Assembly (NCBI GenBank): GCA_902609855.1
Contig: CACLTL010000003.1
Coordinates: forward strand, 94,038-158,037
Length of the DNA: 64,000 nucleotides
From: an uncultured Pelagibacteraceae bacterium
GTDB lineage: Bacteria; Pseudomonadota; Alphaproteobacteria; Pelagibacterales; Pelagibacteraceae
Direction: 5' to 3'
Each line of letters begins with the position of its first letter. Within the stretch, counting starts at the first letter, position 1. The notes under the pieces were generated by a model. The model did not search any database. It had not been told where the DNA came from and saw only the letters and a program-made list of their open reading frames with translations. A program made the translations under genes and the position numbers. This document shows positions 34,086-41,795 of this stretch, one piece after another.

Positions 34086-34114
34086 ACATTAGTTATTAAA
34101 AGATTCATGTCAAA
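34086..34114 (-). promoter_or_regulatory. Promoter of the 23-residue basic mini-gene
   Basis: On the minus strand a perfect -35 TTGACA (34109-34114) is followed after 17 nt by TAATGT (34086-34091). Transcription would start near 34080, leaving a leader of about 45 nt that contains an imperfect A/T-rich inverted repeat and the Shine-Dalgarno sequence. The rest of the stretch to 34244 is A/T-rich and I see no further gene in it. Confidence 0.6.
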
Positions 34115-34244
34115 CATAAATTAATTTACAAAATTGATTCAAAATTTAAATTTTTAATTATTTTTTTAAATTTTTATTAATTTTTAAAAAAGTTAGTAAT
34201 ATCAATGTTTTTTTAGGCAATTTAATTAACTTTTTTTTGTAAAT

Positions 34245-35921
34245 TTAATAAAGATTTTCTAATTGTTGTTTATAATTTTTAATTATTTCTTTTCTTTTTA
34301 ACTTTAAAGTTGGTGTTAACATTCCGTTTTCAATTGTAAATTCTTTATGAATTAAAACAAATTTTTTTATTTTTTCTATTAAAGTTAAACTTTTATTTAT
34401 ATTTTCAATTATAAGTTTAATTTTTTCTTTATTAATTTCTTTTTCTGTAACTAATATTGCAACTAAATAATTTTTTTTATCTCCATAAACCAAAGATTGT
34501 TTAATATTTTCATCTAAACATAAAATATTTTCAATTTTACTTGGCGAAATATTGTCACCGCCTAAATTTACAATAATATCTTTTTTTCTATCTGTTATTT
34601 TTAAATAATTGTTCTGATCGAATTCACCAATATCTCCTGTATATAACCATCCGTCTTTAATTACTTTTTCAGTTTCTTCTTTAAGATTCCAATAACCCAA
34701 CATCACATTTTCACCCTTTATTAAGATTTCACCATCCCCTGCTATTTTAACTTTATTAGTTCTAAATGGAGGACCGACTGATTCGACTTTAACTAAATCT
34801 GGCAAATTACAGCTTACGACTGGAGAGGCCTCTGTAAGACCGTAACCTTGCAAAGTAGGTAATCCTATAGCATTTAAAAATTCACCAATATTTTGATCTA
34901 AAGCTCCACCTCCAGAGACGAAGGCTTGAAGATTTCCACCAAATTGATTTCTGATTTTTTTTCGCACTAATTTTTCACATAAAAAATTCACTATTTTTTC
35001 ACTAAGGCTTAATTGCTCTTTTTTAAGTATTTTTTTTCCTAATTCCAAAGTTCGATTAATTAATTTTTTTTTAAGACCTACTTGCTTATCAAAATTCATA
35101 TTTATTTTATTAAAAAGGTTTTGATAAAACCTTGGAACAGCTGTCATGATGGTGGGTTTAGCGACACCCATATTTGAAATTAATTTTTCTAAACTTTCAG
35201 CGTAGAAAACTTTTGCACCCACAATTATTTGTATAAATTGAACTGTGTGTTCATATGAATGTGATAGAGGTAACCAAGTTAAAAACACAGGTTCTTTTTT
35301 TTTAGTTAAAGTTTCAAGCAATTCTACTGCTCCTTCGCAGTTCGATAAAATACCACCATGACTTAAAATAACGCCTTTAGGATTTCCTGAAGTTCCCGAT
35401 GTGTAAATTATACATGCAGGCATATTTCTCTTTAATTTGTAATTAATCTCTTTTTTATAATTTTCTTCTTCTATAATTTTTTTAATTAATAAGCTGTCAG
35501 TATCTATCTCTTCAAAAGAGATTATTTTTTGCTCATTTATGTTTATGTGATTTTTAATCTTTTTAAATTGATCATTATTTGAAACTAAAATTAATGATGG
35601 CTTACAATCATTTAAAATATACTCATAATCATTTGATGAATATGTTGTAAAAATAGGAACCGATATTCCTCCTGCATTCATTACAGCAATATCTGCCATT
35701 AACCAATAAGGTCTATTTTCAGATAATATTAAACAACGATCTCCTTCTTTAATTAAAGATTTTATTTTTGATGAAAGTTTAAAAATTCTCTCTTTAATAT
35801 CGCCCCAACTGTAAGTTGGTTTTCCCGGTTTTAACCATTTTAAAAAAGGTCTGTTGGGATCAACCTCTTCGCACTTTTTAAAGTATAATTCTACAAGACT
35901 ATTAAGTTTATCTATTTCCAT
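34245..35921 (-). CDS. Long-chain acyl-CoA synthetase (AMP-forming)
   Basis: This 558-residue ligase activates fatty acids to acyl-CoA. The adenylation motifs are present: CIIYTSGTSGNPKGVILSHG (P-loop), LQGYGLTEASPVVSCN, YTGDIGEF and the C-terminal LKITDRKKDIIVNLGGDNIS. It is closest in layout to the FadD15/long-chain branch that starts with YSWGDIKERI. The start codon lies just 4 nt after the encoded CCA end of tRNA-Leu on the same strand, so there is no room for a normal leader; the mRNA may be formed by tRNA 3' processing. Confidence 0.9.
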   Translation of the reverse strand: MEIDKLNSLVELYFKKCEEVDPNRPFLKWLKPGKPTYSWGDIKERIFKLSSKIKSLIKEGDRCLILSENRPYWLMADIAVMNAGGISVPIFTTYSSNDYEYILNDCKPSLILVSNNDQFKKIKNHININEQKIISFEEIDTDSLLIKKIIEEENYKKEINYKLKRNMPACIIYTSGTSGNPKGVILSHGGILSNCEGAVELLETLTKKKEPVFLTWLPLSHSYEHTVQFIQIIVGAKVFYAESLEKLISNMGVAKPTIMTAVPRFYQNLFNKINMNFDKQVGLKKKLINRTLELGKKILKKEQLSLSEKIVNFLCEKLVRKKIRNQFGGNLQAFVSGGGALDQNIGEFLNAIGLPTLQGYGLTEASPVVSCNLPDLVKVESVGPPFRTNKVKIAGDGEILIKGENVMLGYWNLKEETEKVIKDGWLYTGDIGEFDQNNYLKITDRKKDIIVNLGGDNISPSKIENILCLDENIKQSLVYGDKKNYLVAILVTEKEINKEKIKLIIENINKSLTLIEKIKKFVLIHKEFTIENGMLTPTLKLKRKEIIKNYKQQLENLY

Positions 35922-35925
35922 AACT

Positions 35926-36012
35926 TGGTGGGCGAAGAGAGACTCGAACTCTCAAGGTATTGCTACCACCGGATTTTGAGTCCGGCGCGTCTACCAGTTC
36001 CACCATTCGCCC
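35926..36012 (-). tRNA. tRNA-Leu (anticodon CAA)
   Basis: The minus strand gives a complete class II tRNA: acceptor GGGCGAA/TTCGCCC (7 bp), anticodon stem CCGGA/TCCGG around the loop CTCAAAA (anticodon CAA, reading UUG), a long variable arm with GGTA/TACC stem, and a T-arm GAGAG-TTCGAGT-CTCTC. Discriminator A and encoded CCA. It stands in line with the BASS gene (16 nt upstream) and the acyl-CoA synthetase (4 nt downstream), all on the minus strand. Confidence 0.96.
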
Positions 36013-36028
36013 GTTTTTTTGAAATAAT

Positions 36029-36874
36029 CTAATTTATTTTTCTTACTATGAGAACAAAAATAATTGAGGTAACGAACATAATTAGTGCATATGCAGCGGT
36101 CGGTACCATAAACACAATATCATCAAATAATTGAGTGGCTACAAAAACAGCTAAAGTTCCATTTTGTAAGCCACACTCAAGTGAAATACATTTTCTTTGT
36201 TCTAATCCTGAGGCTAAAAATTTTGCCATGTAATAACCTAAAAAAATCATTGTAATATTTAAGATGAAAGCTACTAAACCTGCTCTAGTTATAAAACTTA
36301 TAATTCTATCCCATTCTTCTACCCAAATAGAGATAAAAACAACTAAAAACAATATTACTGACAATCTCTGAATTAATAGTGTCTTAGACACGATAAAATC
36401 TGTCATGAGACTTCTTACAATCATCCCAAAAATTACGGGAACGGTTACTACAAAAAACATTTTAACAGCAATGTTAATCATGGATATTTCTTTAGTTATT
36501 TCAAAACCAAGGAAACTTGCTGAATTGTAGACAATTAAAGGAACTGTAATTACAGAAATTAAACTCACAACTGCAGTTAACGTTACAGATAATGCAACAT
36601 CACCATTTGCAAATTTAGTTAAAATATTTGATGTAACTCCTCCTGGTGCTGCTGCAATGACCATTACACCAAGTGCTATTTCTGGTGGCATTGAAATAAT
36701 ATGAATTAAGATAAAAGCGATAATTGGAAGTATGATAACTTGACCAAAAAAACCTACTATAAAATCTCTAGGGATTGTAATTACTCTTTTAAAGTCGGCT
36801 ACGGTTAGGCCAAGACCTAATCCGAACATTATTATGGCTAAACACACCGGGGCTATTGTTTTTGCTATTTCCAT
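36029..36874 (-). CDS. Bile acid:sodium symporter (BASS) family transporter
   Basis: The 281-residue protein has about nine hydrophobic segments and the BASS-type motifs VMVIAAAPGGVTSNILTKFA (the broken helix with the sodium-binding region) and CISLECGLQNGTLAVFVATQ (the second crossing region). Bacterial members take up organic acids such as pyruvate or sulfonates with Na+. Substrate unknown here. It precedes tRNA-Leu by 16 nt. Confidence 0.9.
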   Translation of the reverse strand: MEIAKTIAPVCLAIIMFGLGLGLTVADFKRVITIPRDFIVGFFGQVIILPIIAFILIHIISMPPEIALGVMVIAAAPGGVTSNILTKFANGDVALSVTLTAVVSLISVITVPLIVYNSASFLGFEITKEISMINIAVKMFFVVTVPVIFGMIVRSLMTDFIVSKTLLIQRLSVILFLVVFISIWVEEWDRIISFITRAGLVAFILNITMIFLGYYMAKFLASGLEQRKCISLECGLQNGTLAVFVATQLFDDIVFMVPTAAYALIMFVTSIIFVLIVRKIN

Positions 36875-36928
36875 AATTTTATAAAAAACCCTAAGGACTT
36901 AATTTAACATTTTTTTGTTACGAAATTA

Positions 36929-37951
36929 TTAAATACTAAATTTAGAAAATTTCATCAAGTTAAACATTGTAGTGCAATATTCACTAAATGCTCTTTGACT
37001 GATTTTGTAGTTTTCCCCTATTTTTTTCATATGCTCTCGATTATTTCCAATTGAATATTCTAGTTTTTTATTTCTAATAATTTGTTTATTTTTCTCCAAA
37101 GACTTAAGTTTTCGAATTACTGTGGCTCTTGGTATGGCTGATATATCTGAAATTGAAGAAGCATTAATTCCTCGTTTAGACTTATGTTTTAGAGTAGCTA
37201 AAAAGAAATCCCCATATGTTTCAGGTTTTCTTGTTACATCATTTTCAATAGACTCTATTAAATCTCTAATTTGAACTAAACCAATTGACCCCCACACATT
37301 CCAAGACTCTAAATCTCCAAAAAAAGATCTATGTCTCACTAAATAAGGTATTTGAAATCTATACCAATACTCCCAACTTACAGTAAAGTGCTCTATAATA
37401 AATTTTTTTATTTTCTCTTTTTCTACTGGTTGACCAAACCAGTCTTCGACGGATAAGTACATTGAAAGTTTGGACAATAGTCCGGACAGATTTTCAATTG
37501 TACTCATGGGTTTTTGGATTTCCAATCCTTTGGAATGTAAAAAGATTGATTTTCCAGATCTTATAATAATGTCATTAGATTGAAGATAATTTACTTTCCG
37601 TCTAACAGTTTCTTTTGGAATATTAAGATCTTTAGATATCTCAATTAAGTTTAATTTTTCGATACCTACTTTGTCTTGACCATAAAAGGCTTCCATTGAC
37701 ATATAGTGAAATCGGTCTGAATAGTTAATGTAAACTTTATTCATTAGATACATTAAGATCAGATATGTATCGAAATCATTAAAGTTTTTATACGCACGAT
37801 TTACCCAATCTTGTTGTAATCTATAAAATGCCCTCAATTTTTCATTGATGTTTCGCTGAAAAACTTCATGGACTTTATCTTTATTTATGCCTGTGCCTAC
37901 ATTCTCGCTTTTATTTATACGAGCAATTTTAATGTCTACGGGATCACTCAT
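36929..37951 (-). CDS. Protein with two winged-helix domains, possible transcription regulator
   Basis: I do not recognise the family of this 340-residue protein. It contains two helix-turn-helix-like segments: LIEISKDLNIPKETVRRKVN (about 103-122) followed by the wing-like NDIIIRSGKSIFLHSKG, and SISDISAIPRATVIRKLKSL (about 265-284) followed by NKQIIRNKKLEYSIG. Between them is an aromatic-rich region (WEYWYRFQIPYLVRHRSFFG). The layout suggests a tandem winged-helix DNA-binding regulator. It lies 5 bp after a small membrane-protein gene and before the BASS transporter, 54 bp away, which could be a target. Confidence 0.6.
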   Translation of the reverse strand: MSDPVDIKIARINKSENVGTGINKDKVHEVFQRNINEKLRAFYRLQQDWVNRAYKNFNDFDTYLILMYLMNKVYINYSDRFHYMSMEAFYGQDKVGIEKLNLIEISKDLNIPKETVRRKVNYLQSNDIIIRSGKSIFLHSKGLEIQKPMSTIENLSGLLSKLSMYLSVEDWFGQPVEKEKIKKFIIEHFTVSWEYWYRFQIPYLVRHRSFFGDLESWNVWGSIGLVQIRDLIESIENDVTRKPETYGDFFLATLKHKSKRGINASSISDISAIPRATVIRKLKSLEKNKQIIRNKKLEYSIGNNREHMKKIGENYKISQRAFSEYCTTMFNLMKFSKFSI

Positions 37952-37956
37952 GAATA

Positions 37957-38142
37957 TTATTTATTCCAAGTGACGCTTTGATTAATAAGAATAGCCATTA
38001 AAATCCAAATGATAAATGTATCCCCTGGAGAAAAACCGTAATCTGCACCAAACATTCCCGCAACTATTACGATAGCGTAGATAACAACTGTCGATAAAAT
38101 TAAACTTGCTAGGTATCTAAGAATTGTGCATTTTAAATTCAT
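37957..38142 (-). CDS. Small membrane protein, 61 residues
   Basis: Two hydrophobic segments (about 8-30, LRYLASLILSTVVIYAIVIV, and 41-56, DTFIIWILMAILINQ) joined by a short loop with FGADYGFSPG. No family recognised. I chose the ATG at 38142 because the longer frame (to 38283) runs through the coding region of the divergent DedA-like gene. The start shares the tetramer CATG with that gene. It is probably co-transcribed with the winged-helix gene 5 bp downstream. Confidence 0.6.
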   Translation of the reverse strand: MNLKCTILRYLASLILSTVVIYAIVIVAGMFGADYGFSPGDTFIIWILMAILINQSVTWNK

Positions 38143-38740
38143 GTTAAAAAAATTATACGACAGATGTGTAGAACTTGCTAGGCATAAATTTTCAAAGCCA
38201 TTACTCGGCTTTGTGGCCTTTATCGAAAGTTTCTTTTTTCCTGTCCCACCAGATCTAATGATAGTTCCTATGGTTGTAGCCAAAAGAGAGGATTATTTTA
38301 AAATATTTCTCATAGCTACTGTAGGTTCAGTTTTAGGTGGATTGTTTGGTTACATGTTGGGTGTGTTTTTTTTAGATGCTTCGATGGTTATTATCGAGTT
38401 TTATGGATATGAGGAAAAAGTTTTTCAAATTCAAGATAAGATGTCTACCAGAGGTGGTTTTTTAGCTTGGCTTGGAATTATGTTTTTAGCAGGTTTTACT
38501 CCTCTTCCTTTTAAAGTATTTACGATTACAAGTGGAGTGATTGGTTTTAATCTCACTGTTTTCTTTTTTATATGTCTTTTTACAAGAGGTCTTAGATTTT
38601 TATTAGTTTCTTATTTAACTTATCTTTTTGGTAAAAAATTTGGTGAATTTATTGAAAAAAAAGGTGCGTTATGGTTTACGCTTGCTGGAATACTTATTGT
38701 AATTTTAGCGGCTGCCTTGTACTTAATCTTCGTTAAATGA
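38141..38740 (+). CDS. DedA/YqaA family membrane protein
   Basis: The 199-residue inner-membrane protein has about four to five hydrophobic segments and the DedA-like core: FIESFFFPVPPDLMIVPMV at the N-terminus and GFTPLPFKVFTITSGVIGF in the middle, as in YqaA. DedA proteins help flip undecaprenyl phosphate or phospholipids; the YqaA branch is uncharacterised. I take the ATG at 38141; a GTG at 38126 would add five residues. The stop overlaps dsbB by 4 bp. Confidence 0.86.
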   Translation: MLKKLYDRCVELARHKFSKPLLGFVAFIESFFFPVPPDLMIVPMVVAKREDYFKIFLIATVGSVLGGLFGYMLGVFFLDASMVIIEFYGYEEKVFQIQDKMSTRGGFLAWLGIMFLAGFTPLPFKVFTITSGVIGFNLTVFFFICLFTRGLRFLLVSYLTYLFGKKFGEFIEKKGALWFTLAGILIVILAAALYLIFVK

Positions 38741-39216
38741 TTTTAAATAACAAGCTACTATTAAATGGTATTTTAGCCTTTAGTATACTCTCGCTTTCAA
38801 TAGCTTACTTCATACAGTATGTGCTTGGCCACAAACCTTGTAATTTATGTATAATTGAAAGAATTCCTTATATTGCTGCGATAATACTTATTTCACTAAT
38901 CTTTATTTTAAATAAATATCAAAAAATAATTTCTAGCCTCATTTTAATATTCTTTATTTTTGGTGCTTTAGTTTCTTTTTATCATTTTGGTATAGAACAA
39001 GGTTTTTTTAGGGAATCTTTAGTTTGTGATTTAGGCAATAGCCGGCCCTTAAATAAAGAAGATCTTCTAAATCAGCTTAAAAAAATAGAGATAGTAAGCT
39101 GTAAAGATGTAACTTTTAGATTTTTAGGGCTTTCACTTGCTACAATAAATACAGTTATCTCATTAATACTTAGTGGTATTATAATAAAAGTTATTAAAAA
39201 TTATGGAAAAAACTAA
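38737..39216 (+). CDS. dsbB: Disulfide bond formation protein DsbB
   Basis: DsbB reoxidises periplasmic DsbA and passes the electrons to ubiquinone. The 159-residue protein has four membrane segments, the first periplasmic cysteine pair Cys35-Cys38 in HKPCNLCIIERIPY and a second pair in the large periplasmic loop (SLVCDLGNSR and EIVSCKDVTF). Its 3' end overlaps coq7, a ubiquinone-synthesis gene, by 14 bp, which fits a quinone-linked function. Confidence 0.93.
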   Translation: MILNNKLLLNGILAFSILSLSIAYFIQYVLGHKPCNLCIIERIPYIAAIILISLIFILNKYQKIISSLILIFFIFGALVSFYHFGIEQGFFRESLVCDLGNSRPLNKEDLLNQLKKIEIVSCKDVTFRFLGLSLATINTVISLILSGIIIKVIKNYGKN

Positions 39217-39736
39217 CAAAAAAACTTTAGAAGAAATTATAAGAGTTGACCATGCTGGTGAACGTGGTGCAATCAAGATATATGAAGGTCAACTTCTAGC
39301 TTTAAAAACATTTAAACAAGACGAGTTTTTAAAAAAGAAAATAGAAGAGATGAAAGAACATGAAAAAGAACACTACGAATATTTTGATAACGAAATTAAA
39401 AAAAGAAATATAAAACCTACAAAACTTTTACCTCTCTGGGATCTGATGGGTGTAACTCTTGGTTTTGGAACGGCAATGTTAGGAGAAAAAGCAGCCATGC
39501 TTTGTACTGCATCAGTTGAAGAAGTAATTGATGGTCACTATAAAGATCAAACTTATAAACTTGGAAAAGATGAAGAAGAGTTAAAAAAGAAAATTATGAA
39601 ATTTAGGCAGGACGAATTAGATCATAAAGACATAGCGTATGATAATGGAGCAACAAAAAAAGGATTATACGGAGTCTTAGATAAAATCATTAAAACTTCA
39701 TCAAGAATAGCTATTACGATTTCAGAAAAAGTTTAA
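39203..39736 (+). CDS. coq7: Demethoxyubiquinone hydroxylase Coq7
   Basis: Coq7 is the di-iron monooxygenase that performs the late ring hydroxylation in ubiquinone synthesis. The 177-residue protein carries the ferritin-like ligand pattern: IRVDHAGERGAIKIYEGQL (first Glu region), EHEKEHYEYFDNEI (E-x2-H motif), SVEEVIDGHY and DELDHKDIAYDNG. Its length is that of the short bacterial and mitochondrial form. It directly abuts the convergent HNH gene (adjacent stop codons). Confidence 0.94.
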   Translation: MEKTNKKTLEEIIRVDHAGERGAIKIYEGQLLALKTFKQDEFLKKKIEEMKEHEKEHYEYFDNEIKKRNIKPTKLLPLWDLMGVTLGFGTAMLGEKAAMLCTASVEEVIDGHYKDQTYKLGKDEEELKKKIMKFRQDELDHKDIAYDNGATKKGLYGVLDKIIKTSSRIAITISEKV

Positions 39737-40306
39737 TTAGGGTTCTAACTCGATATCCCAATACAGATAATCCATCCAACTTTCATGCAAAAAGTTAGGA
39801 GGAAAGTTTCTACCGTTGCGGTGCAAATCTTCTACAGTCGGTGCATAAGGTTTATTAGTTAATTTTAAATCACAATCTTTATAAAGCTTACCACCTTTTT
39901 TAACATTACAACTTGAACAAGCTGTTACAACATTATTCCAATCAGTTAGTCCACCTCTTGATTTTGGTAAAAGGTGATCAAATGTTAAATCTTTTTTATC
40001 TCCACAATACTGGCAGGCAAATTTGTCTCTTAAGAAAACATTAAATCTTGTAAAATTTGGATTTTTTGAAGGTTGTATAAAATTTTTAAGCGCGATCACA
40101 CTTGGTAAATTCATTTCAAATGAAGGGCTTCTTATTTTTCTTTTATAGTTTGAGACAATACTCACTCTGTCTAAAAAAACTGATTTGACTGCATCTTGCC
40201 AGCACCAAATTGATAATGGATAATAGCTCAGAGGCCTAAAGTCTGCGTTCAATACCAACGCTGGGCATTTTTCAAGAGGTACTTTATCTGCAGAAGAAAT
40301 AATCAT
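39737..40306 (-). CDS. HNH endonuclease family protein
   Basis: The 189-residue protein has a zinc-bound HNH module: CQYCGDKKDLTFDHLLPKSR, then GGLTDWNNVVTACSSCNVKK. The paired CxxC sequences and the D-H of LTFDHLLP are the metal-binding and catalytic features. The N-terminal LNADFRPLSYYPLSIWCWQD segment is typical of a widespread HNH family in proteobacteria that is not linked to restriction systems. Substrate is unknown and no modification gene lies nearby. Confidence 0.9.
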   Translation of the reverse strand: MIISSADKVPLEKCPALVLNADFRPLSYYPLSIWCWQDAVKSVFLDRVSIVSNYKRKIRSPSFEMNLPSVIALKNFIQPSKNPNFTRFNVFLRDKFACQYCGDKKDLTFDHLLPKSRGGLTDWNNVVTACSSCNVKKGGKLYKDCDLKLTNKPYAPTVEDLHRNGRNFPPNFLHESWMDYLYWDIELEP

Positions 40307-40367
40307 TAAGTAAAGCTAACTGATACAAAAAATTATATCAAGTTATAATTATGTAACACTCAAAAAA

Positions 40368-41024
40368 TTAAGAATTAAATTGTTTTTTTATAAATTGAAG
40401 GCCCAAACTTGACCCTTCAGTTGGTATACGATGTTCACAGTTTTTAAAAATATGTGTTTTAATTTCGTAATTATTTTTATTAAAAAAGTCCTTAGCTTCT
40501 AGTAGTGAGTCAATAGAAACAACTTGATCTATGTCCCCGTGCATTAAAATAATCTTTGGTCTAGAATTAATATTTTTTGAAAGATGTTCAGTGTCAATAA
40601 TTCTTCCTGAATAGCCAATTACAGAATTCACTGCGTCTTTTCTTTTTAAGCCAGCTTGTAAAGTAATCATACAGCCTTGGCTAAATCCTCCAATGATAAT
40701 TTCGCTAGCTTTTAAATTATAATTTTTTTTTACCTCATCAATAAGTTTATTTAGTTTCTTTTCTGCGACTAGCGATTTAGCTAAAACTTGCTCTGGTGTT
40801 TGATCCATTAAATCAAACCATTGAAAGCCAGATACGCTTGCTGCGCATTTCTCAGGAGCATCAGGGCAAATGAATATTGTGTCTGGTAAATGAGCTCGCC
40901 AGTAATTTGCAAGAATTGAGATATCGTTGCCATCTCCTCCATAACCGTGGCAAAGTATTACGGCGTTTTTGGGTTTATTTTTAGAAAGTGGTTCTAAAAT
41001 AATTGTATTTAATGAATTGGTCAT
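40368..41024 (-). CDS. Carboxylesterase/phospholipase family alpha/beta hydrolase
   Basis: The 218-residue protein matches the carboxylesterase type II / acyl-protein thioesterase-like family. It begins with NAVILCHGYGGDGNDISILA (oxyanion region), has FICPDAPEKCAASVSGFQWF, the nucleophile elbow IIGGFSQGCMITLQAG, the acid segment LMHGDIDQVVSID and the final His in KNCEHRIPTEG. Substrate unknown. It is divergent from the HIG1 gene with only 16 bp between starts. Confidence 0.88.
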   Translation of the reverse strand: MTNSLNTIILEPLSKNKPKNAVILCHGYGGDGNDISILANYWRAHLPDTIFICPDAPEKCAASVSGFQWFDLMDQTPEQVLAKSLVAEKKLNKLIDEVKKNYNLKASEIIIGGFSQGCMITLQAGLKRKDAVNSVIGYSGRIIDTEHLSKNINSRPKIILMHGDIDQVVSIDSLLEAKDFFNKNNYEIKTHIFKNCEHRIPTEGSSLGLQFIKKQFNS

Positions 41025-41040
41025 GATAGTAGAATATTAA

Positions 41041-41241
41041 ATGTCTGAATTTTTTTTTAATTTTATAGGATTTAGTTTATTAGGTGCTGTAGCCATAGTT
41101 TTGATAATGGGTATATATACTTTATTTAAGGGTGGAAGTACTAGTAAAAAATATTCTAATAAATTAATGCAATTACGGGTATTACTTCAGTTTATTGCAA
41201 TTATAGTTCTGGTTTTAATGGCCTATTTTTTTAAAAACTAA
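41041..41241 (+). CDS. HIG1-domain twin-transmembrane protein
   Basis: The 66-residue protein has two membrane helices (about 7-29 and 45-63) with a short basic loop (KGGSTSKKYSNKLMQLRV) containing the QLRVLLQ element typical of the HIG1 domain. In mitochondria and alphaproteobacteria, HIG1 proteins bind cytochrome c oxidase and supercomplexes. The 3' end overlaps the thioredoxin-like gene on the other strand by 4 bp. Confidence 0.88.
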   Translation: MSEFFFNFIGFSLLGAVAIVLIMGIYTLFKGGSTSKKYSNKLMQLRVLLQFIAIIVLVLMAYFFKN

Positions 41242-41765
41242 ATATATTTTTTAATCAAACTTATAAAGTCATCACTCACAAAATCAACTTCGCCGATGAC
41301 TCTACCAAATTCATTTCCATTTTTATCAATCAAAATACTAGTAGGAAGTCCTCGCATTTTGAATTGCTTTACTAATTTCAACTTTGGATCGTAGTAAGTA
41401 TCTAAACTAGCGACGCCAATACTTCTGAAAAAGTCTCTTACTTTAAGTTTATTAGGTTGTTCCATGTTAATGGCATAAACTTTTACTTGTGGAAATTGAT
41501 TGGTTAATTTTTCTAGTGAGGGCATTTCTCTTTTACAAGGCGCACACCAGGTTGCCCAGAAATTCAAGATCATGATGTTGCCTTTTTTGTTAGTTAAATC
41601 GACATCATTAAGATCTGAATCTTTGAATTTTAATTCTTTTATTTGAGTCGGTTTTTCATGAATTACTATATTTTTTGAAAAATCTTCTGCCCCGTGAAGA
41701 TTATGGCTAATCAGATATAGAAGGATTATGTGAATATAGATTTTAAAAGATTTACTAATTTTCAT
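41238..41765 (-). CDS. TlpA/ResA-like periplasmic thioredoxin-fold protein
   Basis: The 175-residue protein has an N-terminal hydrophobic anchor or signal (about 8-25) and a TlpA-type thioredoxin fold with the redox motif NFWATWCAPCKREMPSLEKL and the cis-Pro region MRGLPTSILIDKNGNEFGR. Such proteins reduce periplasmic disulfides, often in cytochrome c or oxidase maturation. It is divergent from argH with 30 bp between starts. Confidence 0.9.
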   Translation of the reverse strand: MKISKSFKIYIHIILLYLISHNLHGAEDFSKNIVIHEKPTQIKELKFKDSDLNDVDLTNKKGNIMILNFWATWCAPCKREMPSLEKLTNQFPQVKVYAINMEQPNKLKVRDFFRSIGVASLDTYYDPKLKLVKQFKMRGLPTSILIDKNGNEFGRVIGEVDFVSDDFISLIKKYI

Positions 41766-41795
41766 ATTAATTTAAATTAGAAATAACACAGTAAA

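Noticed and set aside
38143..38283. N-terminal extension of the small minus-strand membrane protein frame
   Set aside because: Overlaps the well-supported DedA-like gene and adds a non-membrane, shadow-like sequence; the ATG at 38142 gives a sensible two-helix protein.
39737..40306. HNH protein as part of a defence or restriction system
   Set aside because: No methyltransferase, specificity subunit or defence gene nearby; neighbours are housekeeping genes and the HNH type is widespread.
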